DNA of 64,000 nt. Origin: UBA6814 sp040753075 (GTDB taxonomy: Bacteria > Desulfobacterota > Desulfovibrionia > Desulfovibrionales > Desulfovibrionaceae). The notes beneath the pieces were generated by a model. That model did not search any database. It worked only from the letters and a program-made list of their open reading frames with translations, and had not been told where the DNA came from. The stretch lies in contig JBFMHA010000012.1 in NCBI GenBank assembly GCA_040753075.1, positions 9,223-73,222 on the forward strand. Direction: 5' to 3'. Shown one piece after another: positions 52,420 through 61,501 of this stretch. Both the position numbers and the translations under genes were made by a program. Position 1 is the stretch's first letter; each line of letters starts with the position of its first letter.

Positions 52420-53811
52420 ATGACCCAGGTCGTCACCCGCTTCCCGCCCAGCCCCACCGGCTACCTGCACATCGGCGGCGCGCGCACCGCGCTGTTCAAC
52501 TACCTGCTGGCCCGCAAGAGCGGCGGCCGCTTCGTCCTGCGCATCGAGGACACGGACGCGGCCCGCTCCACCACGGAGATGACCCAGGCCATCCTGGACG
52601 GCATGGCCTGGCTGGGCCTGGCCCACGACGACGGGCCCTACTTCCAGAGCGAGCGCCAGGACCTCTACAACGCCAACGTGGACGCCCTGCTCGCCAACGG
52701 CCGCGCCTACTGGTGCCAGTGCACGCCCGACGACGTGCAGGCCATGCGCGACAAGGCCATGGCCGAGGGCCGCAAGCCCAAGTACGACGGCCGCTGCCGC
52801 GCCCTGGGCCTGGGCCCGGGGCCGGGCCGCTGCGTGCGGCTCAAGACCCCCCAGGACGGCGCCGCCTCCTTCCTGGACATGGTCAAGGGCCCGGTGTCCT
52901 TCCCCAACGAGGAGCTGGACGACCTCATCATCCGCCGGGCCGACGGCGGGGCCACCTACCACATGGCGGTGGTCAGCGACGACCACGCCATGGGCGTGAC
53001 CCACGTGCTGCGCGGCGACGACCACCTGAACAACACCCCGCGCCAGATGCACATCCTGCAGGCCCTGGGCTTCCCCCTGCCGGTCTACGGCCACGTGCCC
53101 ATGATCCTGGGCCAGGACAAGAAGAAGCTCTCCAAGCGGCACGGCGCCATGAGCGTCATGGAGTACCAGAAGCTGGGCTTCCTGCCCGAGGGCGTGGTCA
53201 ACTACCTGGCCCGGCTGGGCTGGGCCCACGGCGACCAGGAGATATTCACCCTGGAGGAGCTGGTGGCCGCCTTCTCCACGGCCAACCTGAACTCCTCGGC
53301 GGCCTGCTTCGACATGGAGAAGATGCTCTGGGTCAACGCCCACCACCTGCGGGCCAAGGCCCCGGCGGACCTGGCCCCGCTCCTCAGGCCCTTCCTCCTG
53401 GACCTGGGCCTGCCCGAGCCGGACGCGGGGAAGCTCCAAGCCTGCATCCCCCTGTTCCAGCCCCGGGCCCGGACCCTGGTGGAGATGGCCGAGGCCGCGG
53501 CCTTCTTCTTCACCCCGGACGCGGACCTCACCCTGGACCCCGCGGCCCGGGACAAATTCCTGACCCCCGAGGCCAAGGCCCTGCTGGCCGAGGTGCGCGA
53601 CCTGCTGGCCGGGACCGCGGACTTCACCGAGGCCGGCATCGAGGCCGCGCTGCACGGGTACGTGGAGGCCAAGGCCGTGAAGTTCAAGGTCATCGCCCAG
53701 CCCATCCGGGTGGCCCTGACCGGCAAGACCGCCTCGCCCGGGCTCTACGAGACCATGGCCGTGCTGGGCCGGGAATCGACCCTGGCCCGCCTGGACCGGG
53801 CGCTGGCGTAG
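52420..53811 (+). CDS. gltX: Glutamyl-tRNA synthetase
   Basis: A 463-residue class I synthetase, the usual bacterial length. The HIGH-type motif is FPPSPTGYLHIGGARTALFN near residue 8; the KMSKS-type motif is KLSKRHGAMSV near residue 237. FVLRIEDTDAARS is a standard GluRS signature. It could also charge tRNA-Gln, as in many bacteria with GatCAB. A strong terminator follows 23 bases after the stop. Confidence 0.96.
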   Translation: MTQVVTRFPPSPTGYLHIGGARTALFNYLLARKSGGRFVLRIEDTDAARSTTEMTQAILDGMAWLGLAHDDGPYFQSERQDLYNANVDALLANGRAYWCQCTPDDVQAMRDKAMAEGRKPKYDGRCRALGLGPGPGRCVRLKTPQDGAASFLDMVKGPVSFPNEELDDLIIRRADGGATYHMAVVSDDHAMGVTHVLRGDDHLNNTPRQMHILQALGFPLPVYGHVPMILGQDKKKLSKRHGAMSVMEYQKLGFLPEGVVNYLARLGWAHGDQEIFTLEELVAAFSTANLNSSAACFDMEKMLWVNAHHLRAKAPADLAPLLRPFLLDLGLPEPDAGKLQACIPLFQPRARTLVEMAEAAAFFFTPDADLTLDPAARDKFLTPEAKALLAEVRDLLAGTADFTEAGIEAALHGYVEAKAVKFKVIAQPIRVALTGKTASPGLYETMAVLGRESTLARLDRALA

Positions 53812-53834
53812 GTTCGGGAAGGAATCGAGACAAC

Positions 53835-53869
53835 GCGCGCCGGGCCCTCGGGTCCGGCGCGCTTTTTTT
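53835..53869 (+). terminator. Intrinsic terminator of gltX
   Basis: A GC-rich hairpin (stem arms 53835-53846 and 53851-53862, 4-base loop, one G-T pair) is followed by seven T residues. It lies between convergent genes and directly abuts the stop of the minus-strand gene. Confidence 0.9.
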
Positions 53870-55128
53870 CACCCCTCCAGCATCCGGGCCAGGAGCTCGT
53901 CCACGTCAGCCAGGAGCGGGCCGAACAGGCCGCCCGGGGCCATGGGCGGGCCGAAGAGGGCCGTGCGCTGGGCGCGCAGGAGGTCCTGGTTCAGGCCCGC
54001 CTCGCTGTCGCCCAGGGTCATGGCCAGGCGCTCGGCCAGGAGATAGCCGGACAGGGCGTGGGCGAACAGGTCCAGGGCCTCGCTGAAGGCGGCGTGCCGC
54101 GCCTCCCAGAATCCGGCCGCCGCGGCGTTGGGCCGCAGGGCCTGGGCCTGGGCCAGCATGGCCAGGAGGGAGTTGAGCGCCGCGCCCGGGATGCCCCGCC
54201 GCCAGCCCAGCAGCCAGGGGGTGCGGGAGAAGAGCAGCAGGTTGTCCATGCCCTGGCGCACCAGCCCGCCCAGGACCGTCCGGGCCTTGAACAGGGCCGC
54301 CCCGCCCGGGCCCGCGGGCCAGGCCAGGGGCAGGGACTCCAGGTCCCAGGCCGGCACCGGGCCGGACGCGGCCGGAGCGACGCCGCCCAGCACCGCGAGG
54401 ATGTGGGCCAGCCACAGGTTGGCCTCGGCCGAGGCCGGGGTCTCCAGGTGGGAGTACGAGAGCAGGTAGCGGCCGTGGCCGAAGGCGCCCTCCACCATGC
54501 AGGGCTGGCCGGCCATGGAGTGGGGCCAGATGGCCAGGCCGTACTGGGTTTCCAGGTCTTCGAGCGGACCGCGGGGAATGGCGGCCAGGGGAAGGTCCGC
54601 CACCCAGAAGTCCGGGCCGGGCGCGGCGTAGGCCGCCAGCACCCGCACCCCGGGGTCGTCGCCGGGTTCGAAGCGGGCCGGCCACCACACGGGCAGGAGC
54701 GGCTGCGCGGGCAGGCCCGCGGGAGCGAGCCCGGCGGCCCCGGCATCCCTGGACTGGGTCACCCGCATGTGGCCGGACACGAAATGCTGCAGCCGGTCCG
54801 TGAAGGCTCGCCGCCGCCAGGGGCACAGGCCCAGGCCGTGCGGCCCGGTGAGGCCGAGCCCGGCCCCGCCGCAGAAGCCCAGGTACGCCCCGCCCCCGGC
54901 CACGTAGTCGCGCACCGCCGCCACCCCGGCCTCGCCCAGGCGCTCGTACTTGCGCCGGGCCGTGCCGCCCGGGACCACCAGCACCGAGGGCGGCTCGGCG
55001 GCCAGGAGCCCACCGGCCACCTGGGCCGCGCCCACCACCCGCAGGGGCAGCCCGAAATGCGCCAGGGCGCGCCAGGCCAGGAGCCCCCAGATATGGGATT
55101 CGTCCCACAGGAGAAAGATGCTTGACAT
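53869..55128 (-). CDS. Biotin-protein-ligase-like (BPL_N) amidotransferase-fold protein
   Basis: A 419-residue protein of the family named after the N-terminal domain of yeast biotin ligase, but with no biotin-ligase catalytic domain. The N-terminal class I glutaminase-like fold has VLVVPGGTARRKYERLGEAG and YLGFCGGAGLGL, where the Cys of FCGG sits at the nucleophile-elbow position. The C-terminal half (about 260-419) is helical and Ala/Leu-rich. Function is unknown. The ATG at 55128 with GGACGGG upstream starts the domain; a GTG one codon earlier is possible. It is divergent from valS by 140 bases. Confidence 0.75.
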   Translation of the reverse strand: MSSIFLLWDESHIWGLLAWRALAHFGLPLRVVGAAQVAGGLLAAEPPSVLVVPGGTARRKYERLGEAGVAAVRDYVAGGGAYLGFCGGAGLGLTGPHGLGLCPWRRRAFTDRLQHFVSGHMRVTQSRDAGAAGLAPAGLPAQPLLPVWWPARFEPGDDPGVRVLAAYAAPGPDFWVADLPLAAIPRGPLEDLETQYGLAIWPHSMAGQPCMVEGAFGHGRYLLSYSHLETPASAEANLWLAHILAVLGGVAPAASGPVPAWDLESLPLAWPAGPGGAALFKARTVLGGLVRQGMDNLLLFSRTPWLLGWRRGIPGAALNSLLAMLAQAQALRPNAAAAGFWEARHAAFSEALDLFAHALSGYLLAERLAMTLGDSEAGLNQDLLRAQRTALFGPPMAPGGLFGPLLADVDELLARMLEG

Positions 55129-55268
55129 CACCCGTCCGCTCGTGAAGTCTGACCCGTTGCCCACGGGCCGGCGCTGGCGGACGGGATGGTCCGGAACGGA
55201 CTTCCCGGCTGCCGCCACGGCGCGCAGGGTACGCAGTATCCCGACGGAAGTGAAGCGAGGAACGTTCG

Positions 55269-57962
55269 ATGGCGGAAAAGACCCCGGACACAGCCCCGGA
55301 AACGACCCTGAACAAGGCCTACGACCCGGCCGACGTGGAGGCGCGCTGGAGCGCGCACTGGGAAGCCGAGAAGACCTTCACCCCGGCCCCGGATGGCCCT
55401 GGCGAGCCCTACTCCATCGTCATCCCGCCGCCCAACGTCACCGGGCAGCTGCACATCGGCCACGCCCTGAACATCACCCTGCAGGACATCCTGTGCCGCT
55501 TCCACCGCCAGCGCGGCCGCAAGGTGCTCTGGGTGCCGGGCACGGACCACGCGGGCATCGCCACCCAGAACGTGGTGGAGCGCGCGCTCAAGGCCGAGGG
55601 CGGCTCCCGCGCCCAGCTCGGCCGGGAGAAGTTCATCGAGCGGGTCTGGGAGTGGCGCAAGGAGTACGGCGGCCGCATCCTGAACCAGGTCCGCCGCCTG
55701 GGCGCGTCCGTGGACTGGACCCGGGAGCGCTTCACCATGGACGAGGGCCTGTCCAAGGCGGTGCGCGCGGTGTTCGTGCGGCTCTACCACGAGGGCCTGA
55801 TCTACCGCGGCGAGTACATCGTCAACTGGTGCGGCCGCTGCCACACCGCCCTGGCCGACGACGAGGTGGAGTTCGCGCCCAAGAAGGGCGCGCTCTACCA
55901 TATCGCCTACCCCCTGGCCGACGGCCGGGGCTCCCTCACCGTGGCCACCACCCGGCCCGAGACCATGCTCGGCGACACCGCGGTGGCGGTGCATCCCGAG
56001 GACGCCCGCTACCGCGCGGCCATCGGCCGCACCGTGCGCCTGCCCCTGGTGGGGCGGGAGCTGCCGGTCATCGCCGACGCCTACGTGGACAAGGAGTTCG
56101 GCACCGGCTGCCTGAAGATCACCCCGGCCCACGACATGAACGACTGGGAGCTGGGCCGCAAGCACGGCCTGCCCGTGGTCTCGGTCATGGACGAGGACGG
56201 GCGCATGAACGAGAACGCGCCCGAGAAGTACCGCGGCATGACCGCCGAACAGTGCCGCAAGGCGGTGGTCGCCGACCTGGAGGCCCAGGGCCTGCTGGTC
56301 AGCGTGGCCGAGCACCCGCACAACGTGGGCGAGTGCTACCGCTGCAAGACGGTCATCGAGCCCCACGTGTCCAAGCAGTGGTTCGTGGGCGTGAAGCCCC
56401 TGGCCCTGGCCGCGCGCAAGGCGGTGGAGGACGGCGCGACCGCCATCTTCCCGCAGCAGTGGGAGAAGACCTACTTCAACTGGCTGGACAACATCCGCGA
56501 CTGGTGCATCAGCCGCCAGATCTGGTGGGGGCACCGCATCCCGGCCTGGACCTGCGAGGACTGCGGCGAGGTCATCGTCGCGGAGACCGACCCCGCCCTC
56601 TGCGCCAAGTGCGGCGGCGGCCGGCTGACCCAGGAAGAGGACGTGCTGGACACCTGGTTCTCCTCGGCCCTGTGGCCCTTCTCCACCATGGGCTGGCCGG
56701 ACAAGACCCCGGAGCTCAAGGCGTTCTACCCCACCGCGGTGCTGGTCACGGCCTTCGACATCCTCTTCTTCTGGGTGGCCCGGATGATGATGATGGGCAT
56801 CCACTTCATGGGGGAGGCGCCCTTCCGCCACGTGTACATCCACGCCCTGGTGCGCGACGCCGAGGGCAAGAAGATGAGCAAGTCCACGGGCAACGTCATC
56901 GACCCCCTGGCCATGACCGAACGCTACGGCACCGACGCCCTGCGCTTCACCCTGGCCTCCTTCGCGGCCATGGGCCGGGACATCAAGCTCTCCGAGGAGC
57001 GCATCGAGGGCTACCGCCACTTCGTGAACAAGCTCTGGAACGCGGCCCGCTTCGCGCTCATGAACCTGCCTTCCCAGGAGCAGGGGGCGCCTTCCGCGCC
57101 CCTGTCCGCGGCCTCCGGCGTGCCCCACCGCTGGATCCTGAACCGGCTGGAGGAGGTCAAGGAGCAGGCGGCCGAGGCCCTGGAGGCGTACCGCTTCAAC
57201 GACTACGCCCAGACCCTCTACGCCTTCACCTGGCGGGAGTTCTGCGACTGGTACCTGGAGCTGGCCAAGCCCGAGCTGTCCGGCGACGACCCGCAGGCCA
57301 AGGCCGCGGCCCAGGCCGTGCTCTGGACCGTGCTCAAGGAGCTGCTCACCCTGCTCCACCCGGCCATCCCCTTCGTGACCTCGGAGATCTGGACCAGGCT
57401 GCCCGGCATGGCCAACCCGGAACTGGCCGCCGAGCCCTTCCCCGCGGCCCGGCCCGAGCGCCGCGACGCGGCCATCACCGGCCGCATGGCCCTGCTGCAG
57501 GACGCGGTGGTGGCGGTGCGCAACATCCGGGCCGAGCTGTCCATCTCCCCGGCCAAGGAGCTGGACCTGCTCATCCGCTGCGCCGATCCGGCGGAGATCT
57601 CCTTCCTGAACGACAACGCCGGGCTCATCCGGACCCTGGCCAAGGTGGGCGCGCTCACCGTGGCCCCGGACCTGCATCCGCCCAAGGCCGCGGCCTCTGC
57701 CGTGGTGCAGGGCCACGAGCTGTTCGTGCCCCTGGCCGGCGCGGTGGACTTCGCGGCCGAGGTGACCCGGCTGGACAAGGAGCTGGCCAAGGTGCGCAAC
57801 CTCATGGCCGGGGTGGACAAGAAGCTGGCCAACCCCGGCTTCACGGACAAGGCCCCGGCCGACGTGGTGCAGAAGGAGCGCGACAAGCGCGCCGCCTTCG
57901 CCGAACAGGAAACCAAGCTGGCCGCCCTGCGCGACCGCATGGCCGCGGCCATGGAAGGATAG
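55269..57962 (+). CDS. valS: Valyl-tRNA synthetase
   Basis: An 897-residue class I synthetase. The HIGH motif is PPNVTGQLHIGHALNITLQD near residue 48. The CP1 editing domain spans about 190-345. A zinc-binding-like Cys4 segment (TCEDCGEV ... CAKCGGGR) is near residue 435, KMSKSTGNV near 536, and a C-terminal coiled coil is at about 830-897. All expected domains are present. It is followed after four bases by cobA-hemD. Confidence 0.97.
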   Translation: MAEKTPDTAPETTLNKAYDPADVEARWSAHWEAEKTFTPAPDGPGEPYSIVIPPPNVTGQLHIGHALNITLQDILCRFHRQRGRKVLWVPGTDHAGIATQNVVERALKAEGGSRAQLGREKFIERVWEWRKEYGGRILNQVRRLGASVDWTRERFTMDEGLSKAVRAVFVRLYHEGLIYRGEYIVNWCGRCHTALADDEVEFAPKKGALYHIAYPLADGRGSLTVATTRPETMLGDTAVAVHPEDARYRAAIGRTVRLPLVGRELPVIADAYVDKEFGTGCLKITPAHDMNDWELGRKHGLPVVSVMDEDGRMNENAPEKYRGMTAEQCRKAVVADLEAQGLLVSVAEHPHNVGECYRCKTVIEPHVSKQWFVGVKPLALAARKAVEDGATAIFPQQWEKTYFNWLDNIRDWCISRQIWWGHRIPAWTCEDCGEVIVAETDPALCAKCGGGRLTQEEDVLDTWFSSALWPFSTMGWPDKTPELKAFYPTAVLVTAFDILFFWVARMMMMGIHFMGEAPFRHVYIHALVRDAEGKKMSKSTGNVIDPLAMTERYGTDALRFTLASFAAMGRDIKLSEERIEGYRHFVNKLWNAARFALMNLPSQEQGAPSAPLSAASGVPHRWILNRLEEVKEQAAEALEAYRFNDYAQTLYAFTWREFCDWYLELAKPELSGDDPQAKAAAQAVLWTVLKELLTLLHPAIPFVTSEIWTRLPGMANPELAAEPFPAARPERRDAAITGRMALLQDAVVAVRNIRAELSISPAKELDLLIRCADPAEISFLNDNAGLIRTLAKVGALTVAPDLHPPKAAASAVVQGHELFVPLAGAVDFAAEVTRLDKELAKVRNLMAGVDKKLANPGFTDKAPADVVQKERDKRAAFAEQETKLAALRDRMAAAMEG

Positions 57963-57966
57963 CCCC

Positions 57967-59484
57967 ATGCCCAACGTGTATCTCATCGGCGCCGGCCCGG
58001 GCGATCCGGGCCTTTTGACCATCAAGGGGAAGAAGGCCATCGAGTCTGCGGACGCGGTGGTGTACGACTACCTGGCCAACCCGGTGTTCCTGAAATACGC
58101 CAGGCCGGGCGCGGAGATCATCTACGTGGGCAAGAAGGGCGGGGACCACACCCTGCCCCAGGACAAGATCAACGAGCTCATCATCGCCAAGGCCAGGGAA
58201 GGCAAGGTGGTGGCCCGCCTCAAGGGCGGCGACCCCTACGTGTTCGGCCGCGGCGGCGAGGAGGCCGAGGAGCTGGTGGCCGCTGGCCTGACCTTCGAGG
58301 TGGTGCCCGGCGTGACCGCCGGCGTGGCCGCCGCGGCCTACGCCGGCATCCCCGTGACCCACCGCGCCTTCACCCCCTCGGTGTGCTTCATCACCGGACA
58401 CGAGGACCCCGCCAAGGAGCAGAGCACCCACCACTGGGAGTCGTACGCCAAGAGCGCCAGCACCCTGGTCTTCTACATGGGCGTGAAGAACCTGCCGGAC
58501 ATCTGCGCCAGGCTGATTGCGGCGGGCCGTCCCGAGGACGAGCCCGTGGCCCTGGTCTACCGGGGCACCTCCTGCCGGCAGCGCTCCTTCGCCTCCACGC
58601 TCAAGGACGCGCCGGCCGAGGCCAAGCGCCTCAAGTTCACCGCGCCCTCCATCATCATCGTGGGCGGGGTGTGCGGATTGCGCGACACCCTGGGCTGGTT
58701 CGAGAAGCGGCCTTTGCTTGGCCAGGGCGTGGTGGTCACCCGGGCGCGGGAGCAGGCCAGCGACTTCGCGACGGTCCTGGAGGACCTGGGCGCGTGCGTG
58801 CTGGAGTTCCCCACCATCGCGGTCAGGGCGCTGCCGGACTATGCGGAGGTGCGCGAGGCCATCGGCCGGCTCGGGGAGTACGGCTGGGTGGTGTTCACCT
58901 CCACCAACGGGGTGGACCACTTCTGGAGGGTGCTGCGGGAAGAGGGCAAGGACGCCCGGGCCCTGGGCGGCCGCCAGGTGGCGGCCATCGGCCCGGCCAC
59001 GGCCGACGCCCTGCGCGAGCGCGGCGTGGAGCCGGACTTCGTGCCGCCCAAGTACGTGGCCGAGAGCGTGGTGGAGGGCCTGCTTGCGCGCGGCATGAAG
59101 GGCAAGAAGGTGCTCATCCCCCGGGCCAGGGTCGCCCGCGAGGTGCTGCCCGAGGAGCTGGCCAAGGCCGGGGCCGAGGTGCGCATCCTGCCGGTGTACG
59201 AGACCGGACTCGCCGAGGACGGGCCGGACGAGTTCCTGGAGTGGCTGGGGAGCGGCGGCGTGCAGTTCGTGACCTTCACCAGCTCCAGCACGGTGGAGAA
59301 CTTCTTCGCCCTGGTGCCCCAGGAGAAGCTGGCCGAGCGCCGGGCGGACCTGAAGATCGCCTGCATCGGCCCGGTCACCGCCAAGACCCTGGCGCGGTTC
59401 GGCTTCGAGCCGGACATCCAGCCCGAGGACTACACCATCCCGGGCCTGGCCGCGGCATTGGCCAACGCCGTGGAAACGGAGTAA
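57967..59484 (+). CDS. cobA: Fused uroporphyrinogen-III C-methyltransferase and uroporphyrinogen-III synthase
   Basis: A 505-residue bifunctional enzyme at the branch to sirohaem and cobalamin. The N-terminal SUMT domain (about 1-245) has YLIGAGPGDPGLLTIKG, VARLKGGDPYVFGRGGEE and VVPGVTAGVAAAAYAGIPVTHR. The C-terminal HemD domain (about 250-505) has VVVTRAREQASDFA, VVFTSTNGVDHFW and FTSSSTVENFF. It makes uro'gen III from hydroxymethylbilane and methylates it to precorrin-2, useful in a cell rich in sirohaem sulfite reductase. CobA-HemD fusions are common in anaerobes. Confidence 0.94.
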   Translation: MPNVYLIGAGPGDPGLLTIKGKKAIESADAVVYDYLANPVFLKYARPGAEIIYVGKKGGDHTLPQDKINELIIAKAREGKVVARLKGGDPYVFGRGGEEAEELVAAGLTFEVVPGVTAGVAAAAYAGIPVTHRAFTPSVCFITGHEDPAKEQSTHHWESYAKSASTLVFYMGVKNLPDICARLIAAGRPEDEPVALVYRGTSCRQRSFASTLKDAPAEAKRLKFTAPSIIIVGGVCGLRDTLGWFEKRPLLGQGVVVTRAREQASDFATVLEDLGACVLEFPTIAVRALPDYAEVREAIGRLGEYGWVVFTSTNGVDHFWRVLREEGKDARALGGRQVAAIGPATADALRERGVEPDFVPPKYVAESVVEGLLARGMKGKKVLIPRARVAREVLPEELAKAGAEVRILPVYETGLAEDGPDEFLEWLGSGGVQFVTFTSSSTVENFFALVPQEKLAERRADLKIACIGPVTAKTLARFGFEPDIQPEDYTIPGLAAALANAVETE

Positions 59485-59506
59485 GGCGGAGGCGGGGAGG
59501 ACGGCC

Positions 59507-60181
59507 ATGACGCTCGATCTGGCGGTGCTGGTGTCCGGAGGCGGGAGCAACCTGCAGTCCATCATCGACAAGGTGGAGGCCGGGGTGCTGGACGCCCGCA
59601 TCCGGGTGGTGTTCAGCAACAAGCCCGAGGCCTTCGGCCTGGAGAGGGCGCGGCGGAGCGGGATCCCGCACGCCTCGTTCCTGCACACCGAATTCCCGGA
59701 CCGGGAGAGCTTCGACCGCGAGGTGGTGCGGGTCATCCGGGAGCACGGGGCGGACACCATCGCGCTGGCCGGGTACATGCGGCTGCTCACCCCCTGGTTC
59801 CTGGAGCAGTTTCCGGGCCGGGTCATCAACATCCATCCCGCGCTCCTGCCCAGCTTCCCGGGCGTGCACGGCCAGGCCGACGCCGCGTCCTACGGGGTGA
59901 AGCTCTCGGGCTGCACCGTGCATTTCGTGGACGAGAAGATGGACCACGGCCCGGCCATCATCCAGGCCGCGGTGCCGGCCCATCCCGAGGACGACGGCTC
60001 GACCCTGGGCGCGCGCATCCTGGAGTACGAGCACCGCATCTACCCCCAGGCCCTGCAGTGGTTCGCCGAGGGGCGGCTCTCGGTGCAGGGCCGCAAGGTG
60101 GCGCTCAAGGACGCGGGCAGGCCCAAGGCCCGACTGCACGCGCCCGCGCTGGTGAACCCGCCGCTGGAGGAGGGATTCTGA
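59507..60181 (+). CDS. purN: Phosphoribosylglycinamide formyltransferase
   Basis: A 224-residue GAR transformylase of purine synthesis, using 10-formyl-THF. The catalytic Asn108, His110 and Asp146 lie in RVINIHPALLPSF and VDEKMDHGPAI. The N-terminal LVSGGGSNLQSII binds the GAR phosphate. The stop TGA overlaps the next start (TGATG). Confidence 0.95.
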   Translation: MTLDLAVLVSGGGSNLQSIIDKVEAGVLDARIRVVFSNKPEAFGLERARRSGIPHASFLHTEFPDRESFDREVVRVIREHGADTIALAGYMRLLTPWFLEQFPGRVINIHPALLPSFPGVHGQADAASYGVKLSGCTVHFVDEKMDHGPAIIQAAVPAHPEDDGSTLGARILEYEHRIYPQALQWFAEGRLSVQGRKVALKDAGRPKARLHAPALVNPPLEEGF

Positions 60182-60738
60182 TGGCCGAGCTCTTCCGCTT
60201 CGCGCTGAGCGACGAGGAGAAGGCCGCGCTCAAGGATCTGGTGCGGCTGTCCATCCTGCAGGACCTCATGCCCGAGCGGAAGGTGAAGCTGCCGCCAGCG
60301 CCCACAGCCCGGCTGCGGGAGCAGTACGGGGCCTTCGTGACCCTCAAGATCGGCGGCCGGCTGCGCGGCTGCATCGGCTACATCCAGGGGCAGGGGCCGG
60401 TGTGGGACACGGTGTCGCGCATGGCCAAGGCCGCGGCCTTCGAGGACTCGCGCTTTCCCGCCCTCTCGCTGGGCGAGTTCGAGCGCCTGGACATCGAGAT
60501 ATCCATCCTGAGCCCGGTGAGCGAATGCCCTGACCCCTCGGCCATCGAGGTGGGCCGGCACGGCCTCATCGTGCGCAAGGGCGGCCGGTCCGGGCTGCTG
60601 CTGCCCCAGGTGGCCACGGAATGGAAATGGGACCGGGAAACCTTCCTGGCCCACACCTGCCTCAAGGCCGGCCTGCCAGAGACGGCGTGGAAGACTGCCG
60701 GCTGCTCCCTTCTCTGGTTCGAGGCCGAGGTGTTCTGA
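60181..60738 (+). CDS. amrA: AMMECR1-domain protein (AmmeMemoRadiSam system protein A)
   Basis: A 185-residue AMMECR1 protein. Its signatures are GAFVTLKIGGRLRGCIGYIQ with the conserved LRGCIG motif, then AAFEDSRFPALSLGEFERLDIEISILSP and GLLLPQVATEW. The biochemical function is unknown; it often occurs with MEMO1 and radical SAM proteins, which are not in this window. Translationally coupled to purN by a one-base overlap with GGAGGAGG upstream. Confidence 0.92.
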   Translation: MAELFRFALSDEEKAALKDLVRLSILQDLMPERKVKLPPAPTARLREQYGAFVTLKIGGRLRGCIGYIQGQGPVWDTVSRMAKAAAFEDSRFPALSLGEFERLDIEISILSPVSECPDPSAIEVGRHGLIVRKGGRSGLLLPQVATEWKWDRETFLAHTCLKAGLPETAWKTAGCSLLWFEAEVF

Positions 60739-61138
60739 GTAATTATCAACATGTGGAAAAAATTTTTCCAGCCCTATAGTTTTGCACAGCACCTTTCTCT
60801 GGACACGCCATTCATGCCGCTTCGCGGCTTTCCGCATCTACTGAATCATCGACACCCAGACTGAACGGCCCAACGCAACCCATTGATATAACTGGCCTGA
60901 CCCGACCCCTTCCGAGCCCGCCGCCCGGGACGGCCCGTTTTCTGCGGGCTGCGGGAGCCAGCCCCCCCCTCATGAACCCGCACGCAGGCATGTGAAAAAA
61001 GAAAAATGCTGAGCTTCCGGCATATTGACATGCCGCGCCGGATTGGGGTTAGAGAAGCCCAAACTCCGGCGGAAAGATCCCGCATCGCGGGAGTCCATGT
61101 ACATCGGGCCAGTGTTTTTCAACCAGGAGGGAAAGGAA
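60739..61138. other. 400-base intergenic region with a 17-bp palindrome
   Basis: No gene is seen. At 60754-60770 there is a perfect odd palindrome, TGGAAAAA-A-TTTTTCCA, followed by TATAGT at 60775-60780. It could be a short-stem terminator of the purN/AMMECR1 unit or an operator near a promoter. A small GCCGC-TTC-GCGGC hairpin with T residues follows at 60816-60830. The rest up to the HU promoter at 61025 shows no clear signal. Confidence 0.5.
61025..61054 (+). promoter_or_regulatory. Promoter of the HU gene
   Basis: TTGACA (61025-61030) and TTAGAG (61049-61054) with an 18-base spacer, in an AT-rich segment. The resulting leader to the HU start codon is about 80 bases. Confidence 0.55.
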
Positions 61139-61432
61139 ATGTTCACCAAGGCGCAGTTCGTTGAGGCTCTGAAAGGCCAGTTGGCCGACGTGTTCCCCAC
61201 CAAGGCCAGCGCCGAGAAGGCGTTCGACGCCTTCTGCGGCATCCTGGGCAAGGCCGTGGGCGCCGGCAAGCGCGTCCGCCTGCCCGGCGTCGGCTCCTTC
61301 TCCGTGTCCACCCGCGCCGCCCGCACCGGCCGCAACCCGCAGACCGGCGCCAAGATCAAGATCCCGGCCAAGCAGGTGGTCAAGTTCTCCGTGGCCAAGG
61401 GCCTCAAGATCTCCGTCAACAAGAAGAAGTAG
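61139..61432 (+). CDS. HU-family DNA-binding protein
   Basis: A 97-residue nucleoid protein. The N-terminal helices (FTKAQFVEALKGQLA) are followed by the HU/IHF core LPGVGSFSVSTRAARTGRNPQTGAKIKIPAK, and a Lys-rich C-terminus (KISVNKKK). The GRNPQTG segment at the start of the DNA-binding arm is diagnostic. AGGAGGGAAAGG gives a very strong ribosome binding site for the ATG at 61139. Monocistronic with its own promoter. Confidence 0.96.
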   Translation: MFTKAQFVEALKGQLADVFPTKASAEKAFDAFCGILGKAVGAGKRVRLPGVGSFSVSTRAARTGRNPQTGAKIKIPAKQVVKFSVAKGLKISVNKKK

Positions 61433-61462
61433 CCTTCCGTCCCGTCATCGGTCCGTCTCGCT

Positions 61463-61497
61463 GAACGGGCCGCCGCTCCTGCAGCGGTGGCCCGTTC
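61463..61497. terminator. Hairpin between convergent HU and trmJ genes
   Basis: A long stem (9 bp, a G/T mismatch, 5 bp, 5-base loop) lies just after HU and just before the trmJ stop. There is no T-run, so a bidirectional terminator is likely by position rather than by sequence. Confidence 0.5.
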
Positions 61498-61501
61498 GCG
61501 T

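Noticed and set aside
53869..58040. Long minus-strand open frame under valS
   Set aside because: Antisense to the complete ValRS with both signature motifs; composition is that of a mirror frame.
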